Assembly: GCA_011052255.1 (NCBI GenBank)
Contig: DRJJ01000307.1
Location: 1 to 7,503, forward strand
From: Gammaproteobacteria bacterium
GTDB lineage: Bacteria > Pseudomonadota > Gammaproteobacteria > DRJJ01
DNA: 7,503 nt
Reading direction: 5' to 3'
The notes under the pieces are model-generated. The model did not search any database, had not been told where the DNA came from, and saw only the letters and a list, made by a program, of their open reading frames with translations. This document shows, in pieces, positions 1 to 6,310 of this stretch. Position numbers and translations under genes: made by a program. The stretch's first letter is position 1, and each line of letters opens with the position of its first letter.

Positions 1-1889
1 GTGTCGGCATGCTGGTTGACAATACTATCGTGATGCTGGAAAATATCTATCGGCACCAGCTGGATGGCGAATCCGGACTCGACACGGGTACACGTGCTGC
101 TGCAGAAGTGCAGAGCGCTATTATTGCATCGACCAGCACCAACCTTGCTGCCATTTTACCTTTCCTGTTTATTAGCGGCATGATCGGACTACTATTCCGT
201 GAGTTAATTGTAACGGTATCATCAGCCATCGTTGCATCAATGCTTATTGCACTCACTCTGGTGCCGGCATTAGCAGCACGCGTGCCCTTGAGCGAACCGG
301 GCAAGCTACGCCTTTGGCTGGACAAGGGCATGGATAAACTTCGCCATCTCATGGGTAATATGACTAACAAACTGCTACACAGCAGACTTTTACGTCTTCT
401 CCTGATCACTTCGATGCTAGCCGCGCTGGTACCGGCCACACAAACCTTCTTCTCTGTAAAACAGGATTTTCTGCCAAAAATGGATGAAGGCCGTATCAGT
501 ATTTATATCAGGGCTGACACGGGTGTAACACTGGATGTAACAGATGGTTATGTAAAACAGCTGGAAAGCATAGCAGCCAGATTGCCATTTGTTCAAAGTA
601 TCTTTACCACCAGTGGTGGTTACGTGTTTGGACGTTCACAATATGAATCACAGAACAATGCTTCGTTGATTGTGCAATTGTCACCCTTGTCTGAACGAAA
701 ACTCAGTAGTTATGCATGGATAAAAAAATTCAACAAAATTGTGGAGGGCAGACGCCTGGCTGGTGTGAGCATACGCGCTCATGTCAGTGGCATTCGCGGC
801 ATACCTCTTGGTCGCGGCAGTGATGAGATCAGTCTGCGTGTACAAGGGTCTGACCCGGATACGCTTGACGCTATCGCCGGGAATATCGTTACTGCTCTGC
901 ACAATATAGATGATATTCGCAATATCACTTCTTCTTCAGAGGAACAACGCCAGGAGATAAAGATCGAGATCGATCGTGAACGTGCTGCGACGCTGGGTCT
1001 TTCAGCCGAACAGATTGGTGAGGCTATACGGCTTGCTGTTACCGGACTGGTTATTTCAGATTATTTTGAGGGTGGTCACAGCTTTGATATACGTATCAAA
1101 TTACCGGAAGCCGATGTTAATCGCATCGACCTGCTTAAATCTGTCTTAATCGAACACACAGGTGAAAACAGGCAACCCGTCTATCTGGCCGATGTTGCAC
1201 GCATACACCTGATACGTGCTGCACCTGATATCTTGCGTGAGAATCAGCAACGCTTTGTTGAAGTCAGCGCCTCACTTAAGCAGGGCATTTCATCAGGTGA
1301 GATTGAACAGCAAGTACAAAACAGCCTGCGTACGATAGTGCTACCGGAAGGTTATGGCATCTATGATGCAGGCATTAGCAAAACCTTGCAGGAGGGAAGA
1401 GACCTGTCTGCCATCCTGCTGGGACTGGCGTTATTTCTGGTTTTTACTGCCATGGCAATTCAATACGAATCACTAACTAATCCGCTGGTTATTCTTCTGG
1501 GTATCCCGTTCACTATGATAGGCGTTACGATTGGCTTAAAACTCACGGGCCTGAACCTGTCAATGCCTGTCTGGCTGGGACTGATTATGCTTGCCGGTAT
1601 CGTGGTCAACAACGCAATTGTGTTACTTGAATATATAGAACTGCAACGCAAACAGGGGCTGGCCCTGAACGCAGCTATCACAGAAGCGGTACGCCTGCGT
1701 CTGAGACCGATATTGATGACTACTCTGACAACTATTGTTGGCCTGACACCTCTGGCCAATGCCTGGGGTGATGGGGGAGAAATGCTCAAGCCACTTGCAG
1801 TGACGATTATATCCGGATTATCCTTTTCACTACTGGTCAGCCTGGTTATGATACCCGTGTTATACCAGCTGTTTCACATCCGCCGCTGA
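1..1889 (+). CDS. RND-family efflux transporter permease, HAE-type (5' truncated by window edge)
   Basis: This is the C-terminal part of an inner-membrane proton-driven efflux pump that would work with a periplasmic adaptor and an outer-membrane channel. The reading frame is open to the left edge (first full codon at 3). The ATG at 9 is an internal Met in TM4, in the motif VGMLVDNTIVMLENI; about 400 residues are missing compared with the ~1030-1050 usual for the family. Visible in order, counting Met9 as residue 1: TM4 with the proton-relay Asp (D4), TM5-TM6, a short cytosolic linker, TM7, a large periplasmic porter/docking region (about 155-460), then TM8-TM12. TM10 carries VVNNAIVLLEYI (N534-N535), and RLRPILMTTLTTIVGLTPL follows. 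The VDN and NN motifs replace the VDD and Lys of AcrB, which is typical of one HAE branch. Substrate cannot be predicted. The stop is TGA, and no partner gene follows on this strand. Confidence 0.93.
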   Translation, partial: VGMLVDNTIVMLENIYRHQLDGESGLDTGTRAAAEVQSAIIASTSTNLAAILPFLFISGMIGLLFRELIVTVSSAIVASMLIALTLVPALAARVPLSEPGKLRLWLDKGMDKLRHLMGNMTNKLLHSRLLRLLLITSMLAALVPATQTFFSVKQDFLPKMDEGRISIYIRADTGVTLDVTDGYVKQLESIAARLPFVQSIFTTSGGYVFGRSQYESQNNASLIVQLSPLSERKLSSYAWIKKFNKIVEGRRLAGVSIRAHVSGIRGIPLGRGSDEISLRVQGSDPDTLDAIAGNIVTALHNIDDIRNITSSSEEQRQEIKIEIDRERAATLGLSAEQIGEAIRLAVTGLVISDYFEGGHSFDIRIKLPEADVNRIDLLKSVLIEHTGENRQPVYLADVARIHLIRAAPDILRENQQRFVEVSASLKQGISSGEIEQQVQNSLRTIVLPEGYGIYDAGISKTLQEGRDLSAILLGLALFLVFTAMAIQYESLTNPLVILLGIPFTMIGVTIGLKLTGLNLSMPVWLGLIMLAGIVVNNAIVLLEYIELQRKQGLALNAAITEAVRLRLRPILMTTLTTIVGLTPLANAWGDGGEMLKPLAVTIISGLSFSLLVSLVMIPVLYQLFHIRR

Positions 1890-1921
1890 CCATGAACGAA
1901 CCAAGGTCCCACTAGCTATTG

Positions 1922-1947
1922 GCGGAAGAAAATCCGCACTATTTTTT
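1922..1947 (+). terminator. Weak candidate intrinsic terminator after the RND gene
   Basis: A 5-bp stem GCGGA/TCCGC (1922-1926 with 1933-1937) and a 6-base A-rich loop are followed four bases later by a run of six T (1942-1947). It lies about 33 bp after the RND stop codon, where a terminator is expected. The stem is short, so efficiency is doubtful. Confidence 0.4.
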
Positions 1948-2103
1948 GCCATTGAGCTGTTCAGCCAGGTATCATGTTTGTTGCATACACTCAAAACATA
2001 CTCCTTGCTACGATAGTCGCCAGACGTATAAAGTTTCTTCTATAAAAGCAATATACTTGTGTGATCTTTTCGGGCCCGAGCACGACGCCTTATGGCAGAT
2101 CGG
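1948..2103. other. Convergent intergenic spacer without a recognisable gene
   Basis: This stretch separates the convergent RND and Kazal-lipoprotein genes. An open frame running from a TTG at 1919 to 2146 has no protein-like composition and runs into the lipoprotein gene on the other strand, so it is not called. The only structure seen is a perfect 10-bp palindrome TCGGGCCCGA at 2070-2079, next to four T/A bases. It has no loop, so it is not a convincing hairpin. Confidence 0.5.
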
Positions 2104-2376
2104 TTATTTGCAGGCATCTTTTCTGTACCCGCTTACTTCCTCATGACTGCAGGCAGTACAAGCACTAGCGTATGTTTTTTCAGATTTGTCAGATAAAATG
2201 CTACACACCGGTACATATTCCATTGTGCATACCTCAGGCCGCGGATCTTTGCAGACGACATCCATATCCTGACTGACCACCCCCTGGATGATCGGTTCCT
2301 GACTGGCCGCCTCCTGATTACAGGCAGTTGCCAAAAACGGCATGGCGAATACCAGTAGTAGCGTTATTATTTTCAT
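2104..2376 (-). CDS. Kazal-type serine protease inhibitor domain lipoprotein
   Basis: This 90-residue secreted lipoprotein is predicted to be anchored in the envelope and to inhibit serine proteases. Residues 1-18 form a lipoprotein signal peptide ending in LATAC; Cys19 would be lipidated, and Asn at +2 favours outer-membrane sorting. The mature part has exactly six more cysteines (42, 50, 58, 73, 76, 89). The C1-x7-C2-x7-C3 and C4-x2-C5 spacings are the Kazal pattern seen in ovomucoid third domain. The segment CTMEYVPVC (50-58) parallels the ovomucoid loop CTLEYRPLC and places Met52 at the P1 position; KTYASAC also matches. The C3-C4 segment is four residues longer than in ovomucoid and C5-C6 is shorter. 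The ATG has a good ribosome site (AAGGAT, about 4 nt upstream) and its own promoter (2414-2443). The Kazal assignment rests on motif spacing; the target protease is unknown. Confidence 0.85.
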   Translation of the reverse strand: MKIITLLLVFAMPFLATACNQEAASQEPIIQGVVSQDMDVVCKDPRPEVCTMEYVPVCSILSDKSEKTYASACTACSHEEVSGYRKDACK

Positions 2377-2413
2377 GTATATCCTTAAGTTATTCCGCCC
2401 AAAAAGCTCAGTT

Positions 2414-2443
2414 AATATAGCTCATCTGCCATGCCAGTATCAA
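2414..2443 (-). promoter_or_regulatory. Sigma70-like promoter of the Kazal lipoprotein gene
   Basis: Read on the minus strand, TTGATA (2438-2443) and TATATT (2414-2419) are separated by 18 bp; each hexamer differs from consensus at one position. Transcription would start near 2407, giving a leader of about 30 nt that contains the AAGGAT ribosome site. It lies between the DUF255 gene stop and the lipoprotein ATG, so the small gene can be transcribed independently. Confidence 0.65.
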
Positions 2444-2497
2444 ACAACCCTGTATTTCCATGTTCACGATATGGCTTTGGCCTCGTGTATCAGAGCG

Positions 2498-4339
2498 TTA
2501 CTGTTGGGTTGCATATTGTAATGCATCAATCTGTGTTGCATACCAGAATGCTGCTGTTGATAGCGTCTCAAAACCTACGTTCAGTGCGGCAAGTGCTCGC
2601 TGCTCTAACTCGTTGTTATTTATCAAGCGCGCGTAGTCGAGGCTGGTACGAATCAGTACGGCCGATGCAGACGGTAACGAACCATCTGATATAACCGGCT
2701 CACGTGCGCCATATTGCACCAGTACCTTTTCAGATTGCTGCCAGCCTTTCGGGCTATAAAAACGTTGCCAGCCTTGCTCAATTATCTGACCGGTTACTTT
2801 ACGATCTTTACCGGTCAGTTTCGACCAGGCCAGCATTCCCTCGGCCACATAGGCATAGTCCTCCAGTGCAGCTTCACCAAATGCACCGCGTTTACCTATC
2901 GCCCTTTGTAAACGCTTGCCGTCCCATAGCTTATTGACCAGGTAATTACGTACTGCCCGGGCAGCATCGCGGTAACGCGACTCTTTATATTGTGCTGCCG
3001 CATTTGCAAATGCCTTTAATGCGAGCGCATTCCATGCACCCAGACGCTTGGTATCACGTGGCAAGCTGCGTTTATTTCGTTCAACAAGTAATTTTTTCCT
3101 GATCTGTTTCAGCTCTTTCTGTAACTGCTGTTGGTCCATTTTTAAAACAACCGAGGCCTCTGACATGCTTTGCTTTCTGACCAGATGATGTCCGGCATCC
3201 AGCGCCGGCGCATGATCCAGTTTCCATACCGTATTGGCCATTACACGCTGCTGTTTACTTAACAGCTTATCCAGCTGTTTGTCTTGCCAAAGATAGGAGC
3301 CCCCTTCGATACCTTTGCCATCTACTGCCGACAGGCTGGCGATAAATACACCATCGGCATCACGAAATGTAGTCAGCATAAAATCAAGTGTCTGACGTGC
3401 CACTCTGTCATAGGCGTCAGATTTAAATATGTTCGCGGCACGCCTGTACAGGTCAGCCAGCATGGCATTGTTGTACAGCATCTTTTCAAAGTGCGGAATT
3501 TGCCAGGCCGGATCTACCGTGTATCGATAAAAGCCACCTGCCAGGTGATCAACCAGTCCCTGTGACATCATTTGATCCAGCGTTAGCTTCAGAAAGTTAC
3601 CAAGAATTTCATCGTGATTTTTCTCATACACAGTCAGTAGCGCGGATAGTTGAGGCGACATCGGGAATTTGGTTTGCTCGCCAAATCCGCCCAGTAGTTC
3701 GTCAGCGCGCGCCAGGGCATCCTGTTGCAGGATCGATGTGTAGACCTCACCCAGATCTTTGGCCAGATCCGGGCCATCTGACAATGAACTGCGTGTCATC
3801 ACCTCGGATGCATCTTCCGCCATATCCTTCAATTCGTCGGCATCTTTTTCCCAACGGTTGTCTATGTTAACCAGCAAATCCAAAAAATTTGCCGGCGGCA
3901 AGTATACAATTCCGACCAGTGGATGACCTTGCGGCGTGATAAACACATTGAGCGGCCAACCAGCATGCCCACGGGTACGTTCAACAAAATCGATCAGCTT
4001 GCTATCCAGGGCCGGCTGCAATTCCCGGTCTACCTTGACCGCGATAAAGTTATCATTCAGGAATTTCGCAATTTTTTCATTCTGATATGATTCACGCTGC
4101 ATCACGTGGCACCAGTGACAGGCGAAATAACCTATCGACACATAGACCAGCTTGTTTTGCTTGCGCGCCTGCTCGAAAACTGCATCACCCCATTCCTGCC
4201 AGTTGACAGGGTCGTCACCATGCATGGCAAGATAGGGGGAGGGGTGGTCTTTCAGGACGTTGGCGGCCAGACCTGTTGCAGACAAGCCTGTCAATGTAAT
4301 CGCCACGAACAGGGGCAGTAGTAACCGGAATTTACGCAT
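2498..4339 (-). CDS. Exported DUF255 / YyaL-family protein: thioredoxin fold plus alpha/alpha-toroid domain
   Basis: This 613-residue protein belongs to the family of bacterial YyaL and animal SPATA20, whose biochemical role is not settled. Residues 1-26 form a signal peptide (basic MRKFR, hydrophobic core, likely cut after the Ala25-Ala26 region), which puts it in the periplasm; it has no RR pair, so Sec export is expected. Next comes the DsbH-like thioredoxin domain (about 30-180): DDPVNWQEWG, the redox-type motif CHWC (74-77), VKVDRE (101-106) and GWPLNVFITP (127-136). The long helical six-hairpin-type region carries the family signatures GGFYRYTVD (268-276) and HFEKMLYNN (283-291). Usual FGGTYFPP is changed to VGIVYLPP and the length is slightly below the usual ~650-700, so it is a divergent member. 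The ATG at 4339 is preferred over an upstream TTG at 4378, because it starts the signal peptide and follows a GGGTGG ribosome-site-like sequence. It is 121 bp upstream of the Kazal gene. Confidence 0.9.
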   Translation of the reverse strand: MRKFRLLLPLFVAITLTGLSATGLAANVLKDHPSPYLAMHGDDPVNWQEWGDAVFEQARKQNKLVYVSIGYFACHWCHVMQRESYQNEKIAKFLNDNFIAVKVDRELQPALDSKLIDFVERTRGHAGWPLNVFITPQGHPLVGIVYLPPANFLDLLVNIDNRWEKDADELKDMAEDASEVMTRSSLSDGPDLAKDLGEVYTSILQQDALARADELLGGFGEQTKFPMSPQLSALLTVYEKNHDEILGNFLKLTLDQMMSQGLVDHLAGGFYRYTVDPAWQIPHFEKMLYNNAMLADLYRRAANIFKSDAYDRVARQTLDFMLTTFRDADGVFIASLSAVDGKGIEGGSYLWQDKQLDKLLSKQQRVMANTVWKLDHAPALDAGHHLVRKQSMSEASVVLKMDQQQLQKELKQIRKKLLVERNKRSLPRDTKRLGAWNALALKAFANAAAQYKESRYRDAARAVRNYLVNKLWDGKRLQRAIGKRGAFGEAALEDYAYVAEGMLAWSKLTGKDRKVTGQIIEQGWQRFYSPKGWQQSEKVLVQYGAREPVISDGSLPSASAVLIRTSLDYARLINNNELEQRALAALNVGFETLSTAAFWYATQIDALQYATQQ

Positions 4340-4384
4340 AGACCACCCGTTTTTTATAGTGTGATCATAGTATGACAAGTTATT

Positions 4385-4457
4385 GAGCCAGATATTCCAT
4401 CTGAGATGAAATCAGTCTCTCATTCCCACACATCGCGCAGGAATGCCTATCTGGCTC
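4385..4457. repeat. 73-bp imperfect inverted repeat (structured element or MITE-like)
   Basis: A perfect 10-bp inverted repeat, GAGCCAGATA (4385-4394) and TATCTGGCTC (4448-4457), bounds the element. TTCC (4395-4398) pairs with GGAA (4440-4443) across a 4-base bulge, lengthening the stem. Alternatively, read on the minus strand, the interior can form CATTCC/GGAATG and GAGA/TCTC hairpins, which would give a three-way-junction-like fold. It lies 46 bp upstream of the DUF255 ATG, so it may be in that gene's leader. No protein-coding content is seen. Function is unknown. Confidence 0.6.
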
Positions 4458-4473
4458 TAGTATAGCGCTGTAT

Positions 4474-4525
4474 GGATTCCCACGCGGAGCGTGGGAACCA
4501 GGATAGGCGGAGCCTGGAAACCCGG
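4474..4525. repeat. REP-like palindromic repeat, two adjacent units
   Basis: The first unit has a perfect 9-bp stem, TTCCCACGC/GCGTGGGAA (4477-4485 and 4489-4497), with the loop GGA. The second has a 4-bp stem, AGGC/GCCT (4505-4508 and 4512-4515), also with a GGA loop. The 19-base blocks 4484-4502 and 4507-4525 match at 16 positions, so the second looks like a degenerate tandem copy 23 bp away. The first hairpin resembles interspersed palindromes common in proteobacterial genomes (recognition from memory, not searched). No T-run follows on either strand. Confidence 0.65.
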
Positions 4526-4540
4526 AACATTTTAATAGCT

Positions 4541-4568
4541 AGTCATTGCGAGGCACCTCGCAGTGACT
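4541..4568. repeat. 12-bp inverted repeat just after the small lipoprotein gene
   Basis: AGTCATTGCGAG (4541-4552) pairs with CTCGCAGTGACT (4557-4568) around the 4-base loop GCAC. There is one non-Watson-Crick position, a G-U pair in a plus-strand transcript. It begins 8 bp downstream of the stop codon of the minus-strand lipoprotein gene, so it could end or protect the his-tat transcript. No T-tract follows on the minus strand, so a classic intrinsic terminator is not supported. The CATTGCGAG sequence resembles another widespread interspersed bacterial repeat. Confidence 0.6.
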
Positions 4569-4575
4569 ACAATCT

Positions 4576-4818
4576 TTAATGATGTGCAGCATGCTCGGCA
4601 TCGTCCATTGCCTTACGATCTCTGGCCGCCTTGTCCATGATGGTTTTTTCGACCGATCTGGCCTTGTCCATCGGGCGTTGGGTCGCATCGTACATTTCCT
4701 GGTTTTCTGGCGACTGCGTGTTTACTGATTGCGACGAGCTACTGTCATCACTGCTACAGGCAATCAGGCCTGCGCTGGCCAGAATCAATGTGCCAAACAT
4801 CAGCTTATTTATTTTCAT
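4576..4818 (-). CDS. Small envelope lipoprotein of unknown function, overlapping tatC
   Basis: This 80-residue lipoprotein has signal peptide MKINKLMFGTLILASAGLIA, with a canonical LIAC lipobox and lipidated Cys21. Ser at +2 suggests outer-membrane sorting. A low-complexity Ser/Asp linker (22-30) follows, then a charged, Met/Ala/Lys/Asp-rich segment (about 41-80) that should be mostly helical and ends in AEHAAHH. I recognise no domain. The ATG at 4818 lies inside the end of tatC, so the two genes overlap by 14 bp; AAGGG sits about 8 nt upstream of this ATG, inside tatC. An in-frame extension to 4914 would be antecedent tatC sequence and would bury the signal peptide, so it was not used. The overlap suggests translational coupling with tatC and membership of the his-tat transcript. 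A role with the Tat system is only an inference from position. Confidence 0.82.
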   Translation of the reverse strand: MKINKLMFGTLILASAGLIACSSDDSSSSQSVNTQSPENQEMYDATQRPMDKARSVEKTIMDKAARDRKAMDDAEHAAHH

Positions 4819-5866
4819 CTTCGTTTCCCTTGTTATTTTTTGTTGAATTATCACCATCAGTATCAGTCTTGTTTTCTTTTTCCATTTCGTCGTCCAGCGC
4901 ATCCATTTCATCATCTATGCGATCCAGCTCGTCATCCATATCTTCTTCACTCATGCGCTCATAGTCTGCTGCCAGTTCAGGTTCAACGACTGTGGCCGCA
5001 GCACTACTGGTAGTCGTCGGGCTAGCAGGCTCCGGATTTGCTACTGCTCCACCGATGTTGTTTTCTTCCTGCTCGTCTTCGTAGTAAAAATCATCTTCTT
5101 CATCACGTTTGGGCACATAGAAACGTGAAAATATAATCCCCAGTTCAAACAATAGCCACATCGGTATTGCCAGCAGGGTTTGTGATATTACATCCGGCGG
5201 TGTGAGTAGCATGCCCACTACGAAAGCGCCCACAATCACGTACGAACGCTTGGCCCTGAGTTTTTCCGGTGTGGTTACACCCATCCATACCAGTACCACG
5301 GTAATTATGGGTATTTCGAATGAAACACCAAACGCAAATAACAGGGTTAGCACAAAATCCAGGTACTTGCTGATATCGGTCATCACCGCTACATTTTCAG
5401 GCGTAACGCCGGTAAAAAACTTGAACACCAGCGGGAACACCACAAAATAGGCGAAGACCATGCCCAGATAAAACAGCACAGTACTGGCGAACAACAAAGG
5501 CATGGCCATGCGTCGTTCGTTCTGATAAAGACCCGGTGCCACAAAACGCCAGATCTGATGCAGGATATAGGGCATGCACAGGAAGATGGACAGCACCAGC
5601 GTGAGCTTGAACGGGGTTAAAAACGGTGATGCGACATCAATCGCTATCATGGTGCTGCCTTCAGGCAGATGGCGTGTCAGGGGGCCAGCGAGCAGGGTAT
5701 ACAGATCATTAGCAAAATAAAACAGTGATAGAAATATGATCACCACGGCCAGCACGACACGCAACAGCCGGTCTCGCATCTCGACCAGATGCGATACAAA
5801 GGTCATTTCCTCTTCGGGTTTCACCTCGGAAGTATTGTCAGCTGATGCGTTTTTGTTGTTGCTCAT
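4805..5866 (-). CDS. tatC: Sec-independent protein translocase subunit TatC with long acidic C-terminal tail
   Basis: TatC is the multispanning inner-membrane receptor that binds twin-arginine signal peptides together with TatB. The 353 residues include HLVEMRDRLLR (26-36), LPEGSTMIAIDVASPF (67-82), FVAPGLYQNERR (108-119; Glu117 aligns with E. coli Glu103) and LLTPPDVISQTLLAIP (220-235; Asp225 aligns with Asp211). Six membrane segments fit the region up to about 248. The E. coli protein is 258 residues; here about 100 residues follow FSRFYVPK, rich in Asp/Glu with an Ala/Pro/Ser/Thr stretch, including DDELDRIDDEMDALDDEM. The chosen ATG (5866) lies inside tatB (29-bp overlap) and has no strong ribosome site, so coupling to tatB is likely. 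Two other starts are possible: GTG at 5932, deep in tatB, and ATG at 5806, just before the conserved core and preceded by GAAGAGG. Confidence 0.95.
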   Translation of the reverse strand: MSNNKNASADNTSEVKPEEEMTFVSHLVEMRDRLLRVVLAVVIIFLSLFYFANDLYTLLAGPLTRHLPEGSTMIAIDVASPFLTPFKLTLVLSIFLCMPYILHQIWRFVAPGLYQNERRMAMPLLFASTVLFYLGMVFAYFVVFPLVFKFFTGVTPENVAVMTDISKYLDFVLTLLFAFGVSFEIPIITVVLVWMGVTTPEKLRAKRSYVIVGAFVVGMLLTPPDVISQTLLAIPMWLLFELGIIFSRFYVPKRDEEDDFYYEDEQEENNIGGAVANPEPASPTTTSSAAATVVEPELAADYERMSEEDMDDELDRIDDEMDALDDEMEKENKTDTDGDNSTKNNKGNEDENK

Positions 5867-6257
5867 CGTCTGTCGAAGTTGTTTCAGGAGGGGTTTCGTT
5901 AATATCTGATTTATCAGATTCGGCTGATTCACTATCGGATGATTTGAGCAAATATTCTTTGCGCGCCTCGCTCAGATTCTGCTTTGCTGCTGCCACGCTG
6001 CCTGATATAGACTCACGGGTGTCTTCATCCAGTATGTCAAAAGCCGATGCCGACTCCTTGTGTTTGGCAATCACCTTACGTAATTCGTCTGCAGCCAGTT
6101 CTCTGTCGATATCCTCGCGCACGGACTGCACCAGTCGTCGGGCCTTACCTGTGAGGATGCCCGCCTTGCGCGCAAGACCCGGCAGACGGTCTGGCCCAAT
6201 CACCAGTAACGCCACGACACCTATCAGGCTGAGTTCCCAGAATCCGATATCAAACAT
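5838..6257 (-). CDS. tatB: Sec-independent protein translocase subunit TatB
   Basis: TatB pairs with TatC to form the twin-arginine signal-peptide receptor in the inner membrane. The 139 residues begin with MFDIGFWELSLIGVVALLVI, one short membrane helix containing the conserved polar Glu8. The hinge motif GPDRLP (21-26) and a charged amphipathic helix (about 27-60) follow, then a Ser/Asp/Glu/Thr-rich unstructured tail. Starting with MFDIGF and having a longer tail separates it from TatA. It lies 53 bp after tatA, and its last 29 bp overlap tatC. The ribosome site is weak (GCGGA about 6 nt from the ATG), which would fit TatB being made in smaller amounts than TatA. Confidence 0.95.
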   Translation of the reverse strand: MFDIGFWELSLIGVVALLVIGPDRLPGLARKAGILTGKARRLVQSVREDIDRELAADELRKVIAKHKESASAFDILDEDTRESISGSVAAAKQNLSEARKEYLLKSSDSESAESDKSDINETPPETTSTDDEQQQKRIS

Positions 6258-6271
6258 GATGAATCCGCAGT

Positions 6272-6288
6272 CGGATCGTGATGATCCG
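6272..6288 (-). other. Small perfect hairpin between tatA and tatB
   Basis: CGGATC and GATCCG form a perfect 6-bp stem with a 5-base loop (minus strand ATCAC). It lies 22 bp after the tatA stop and 14 bp before the tatB ATG. No T-run follows, so it is not a terminator. It could act as a 3'-end stabiliser for tatA mRNA or reduce tatB translation, but this is inference. Confidence 0.35.
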
Positions 6289-6310
6289 TTAAGGTAAGAC
6301 CAGCAGTTGT

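Noticed and set aside
1919..2146. 75-codon plus-strand open frame after the RND gene
   Set aside because: It starts with TTG inside the terminator candidate, has no ribosome site or protein-like pattern, and overlaps the Kazal lipoprotein gene.
3284..3870. Plus-strand open frames of 93 and 102 codons inside the DUF255 gene
   Set aside because: They are antisense shadows; the minus strand carries conserved family motifs throughout this interval.
4265..4339. Twin-arginine (Tat) signal on the DUF255 protein, which would link it to the neighbouring tat genes
   Set aside because: The n-region is MRKFRLL with no RR pair and no SRRxFLK-like motif, so Sec export is more likely.
4340..4378. TTG start giving the DUF255 protein 13 extra residues
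   Set aside because: It would place polar residues ahead of a well-formed signal peptide. The ATG at 4339 directly starts the basic n-region and follows a GGGTGG sequence.
1..4378. The RND reading frame and the longest DUF255 reading frame are both 626 codons
   Set aside because: This is coincidence. The proteins share no sequence, the first is truncated by the window edge, and the second probably starts 13 codons later.
4474..4568. CRISPR-like array in the repeat-rich spacer
   Set aside because: The repeats are palindromic, unequal and only two units long, with no regularly sized spacers and no cas genes nearby.
5867..5932. GTG start giving TatC 22 extra residues
   Set aside because: It would lengthen the tatB overlap to about 95 bp and add residues not seen in TatC proteins. 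The ATG at 5866 is more economical, though the ATG at 5806 remains possible.
5845..6297. 150-codon open frame on the plus strand opposite tatB
   Set aside because: It is Ser-rich low complexity mirrored from tatB codons. TatB on the other strand is unmistakable and has proper operon context.
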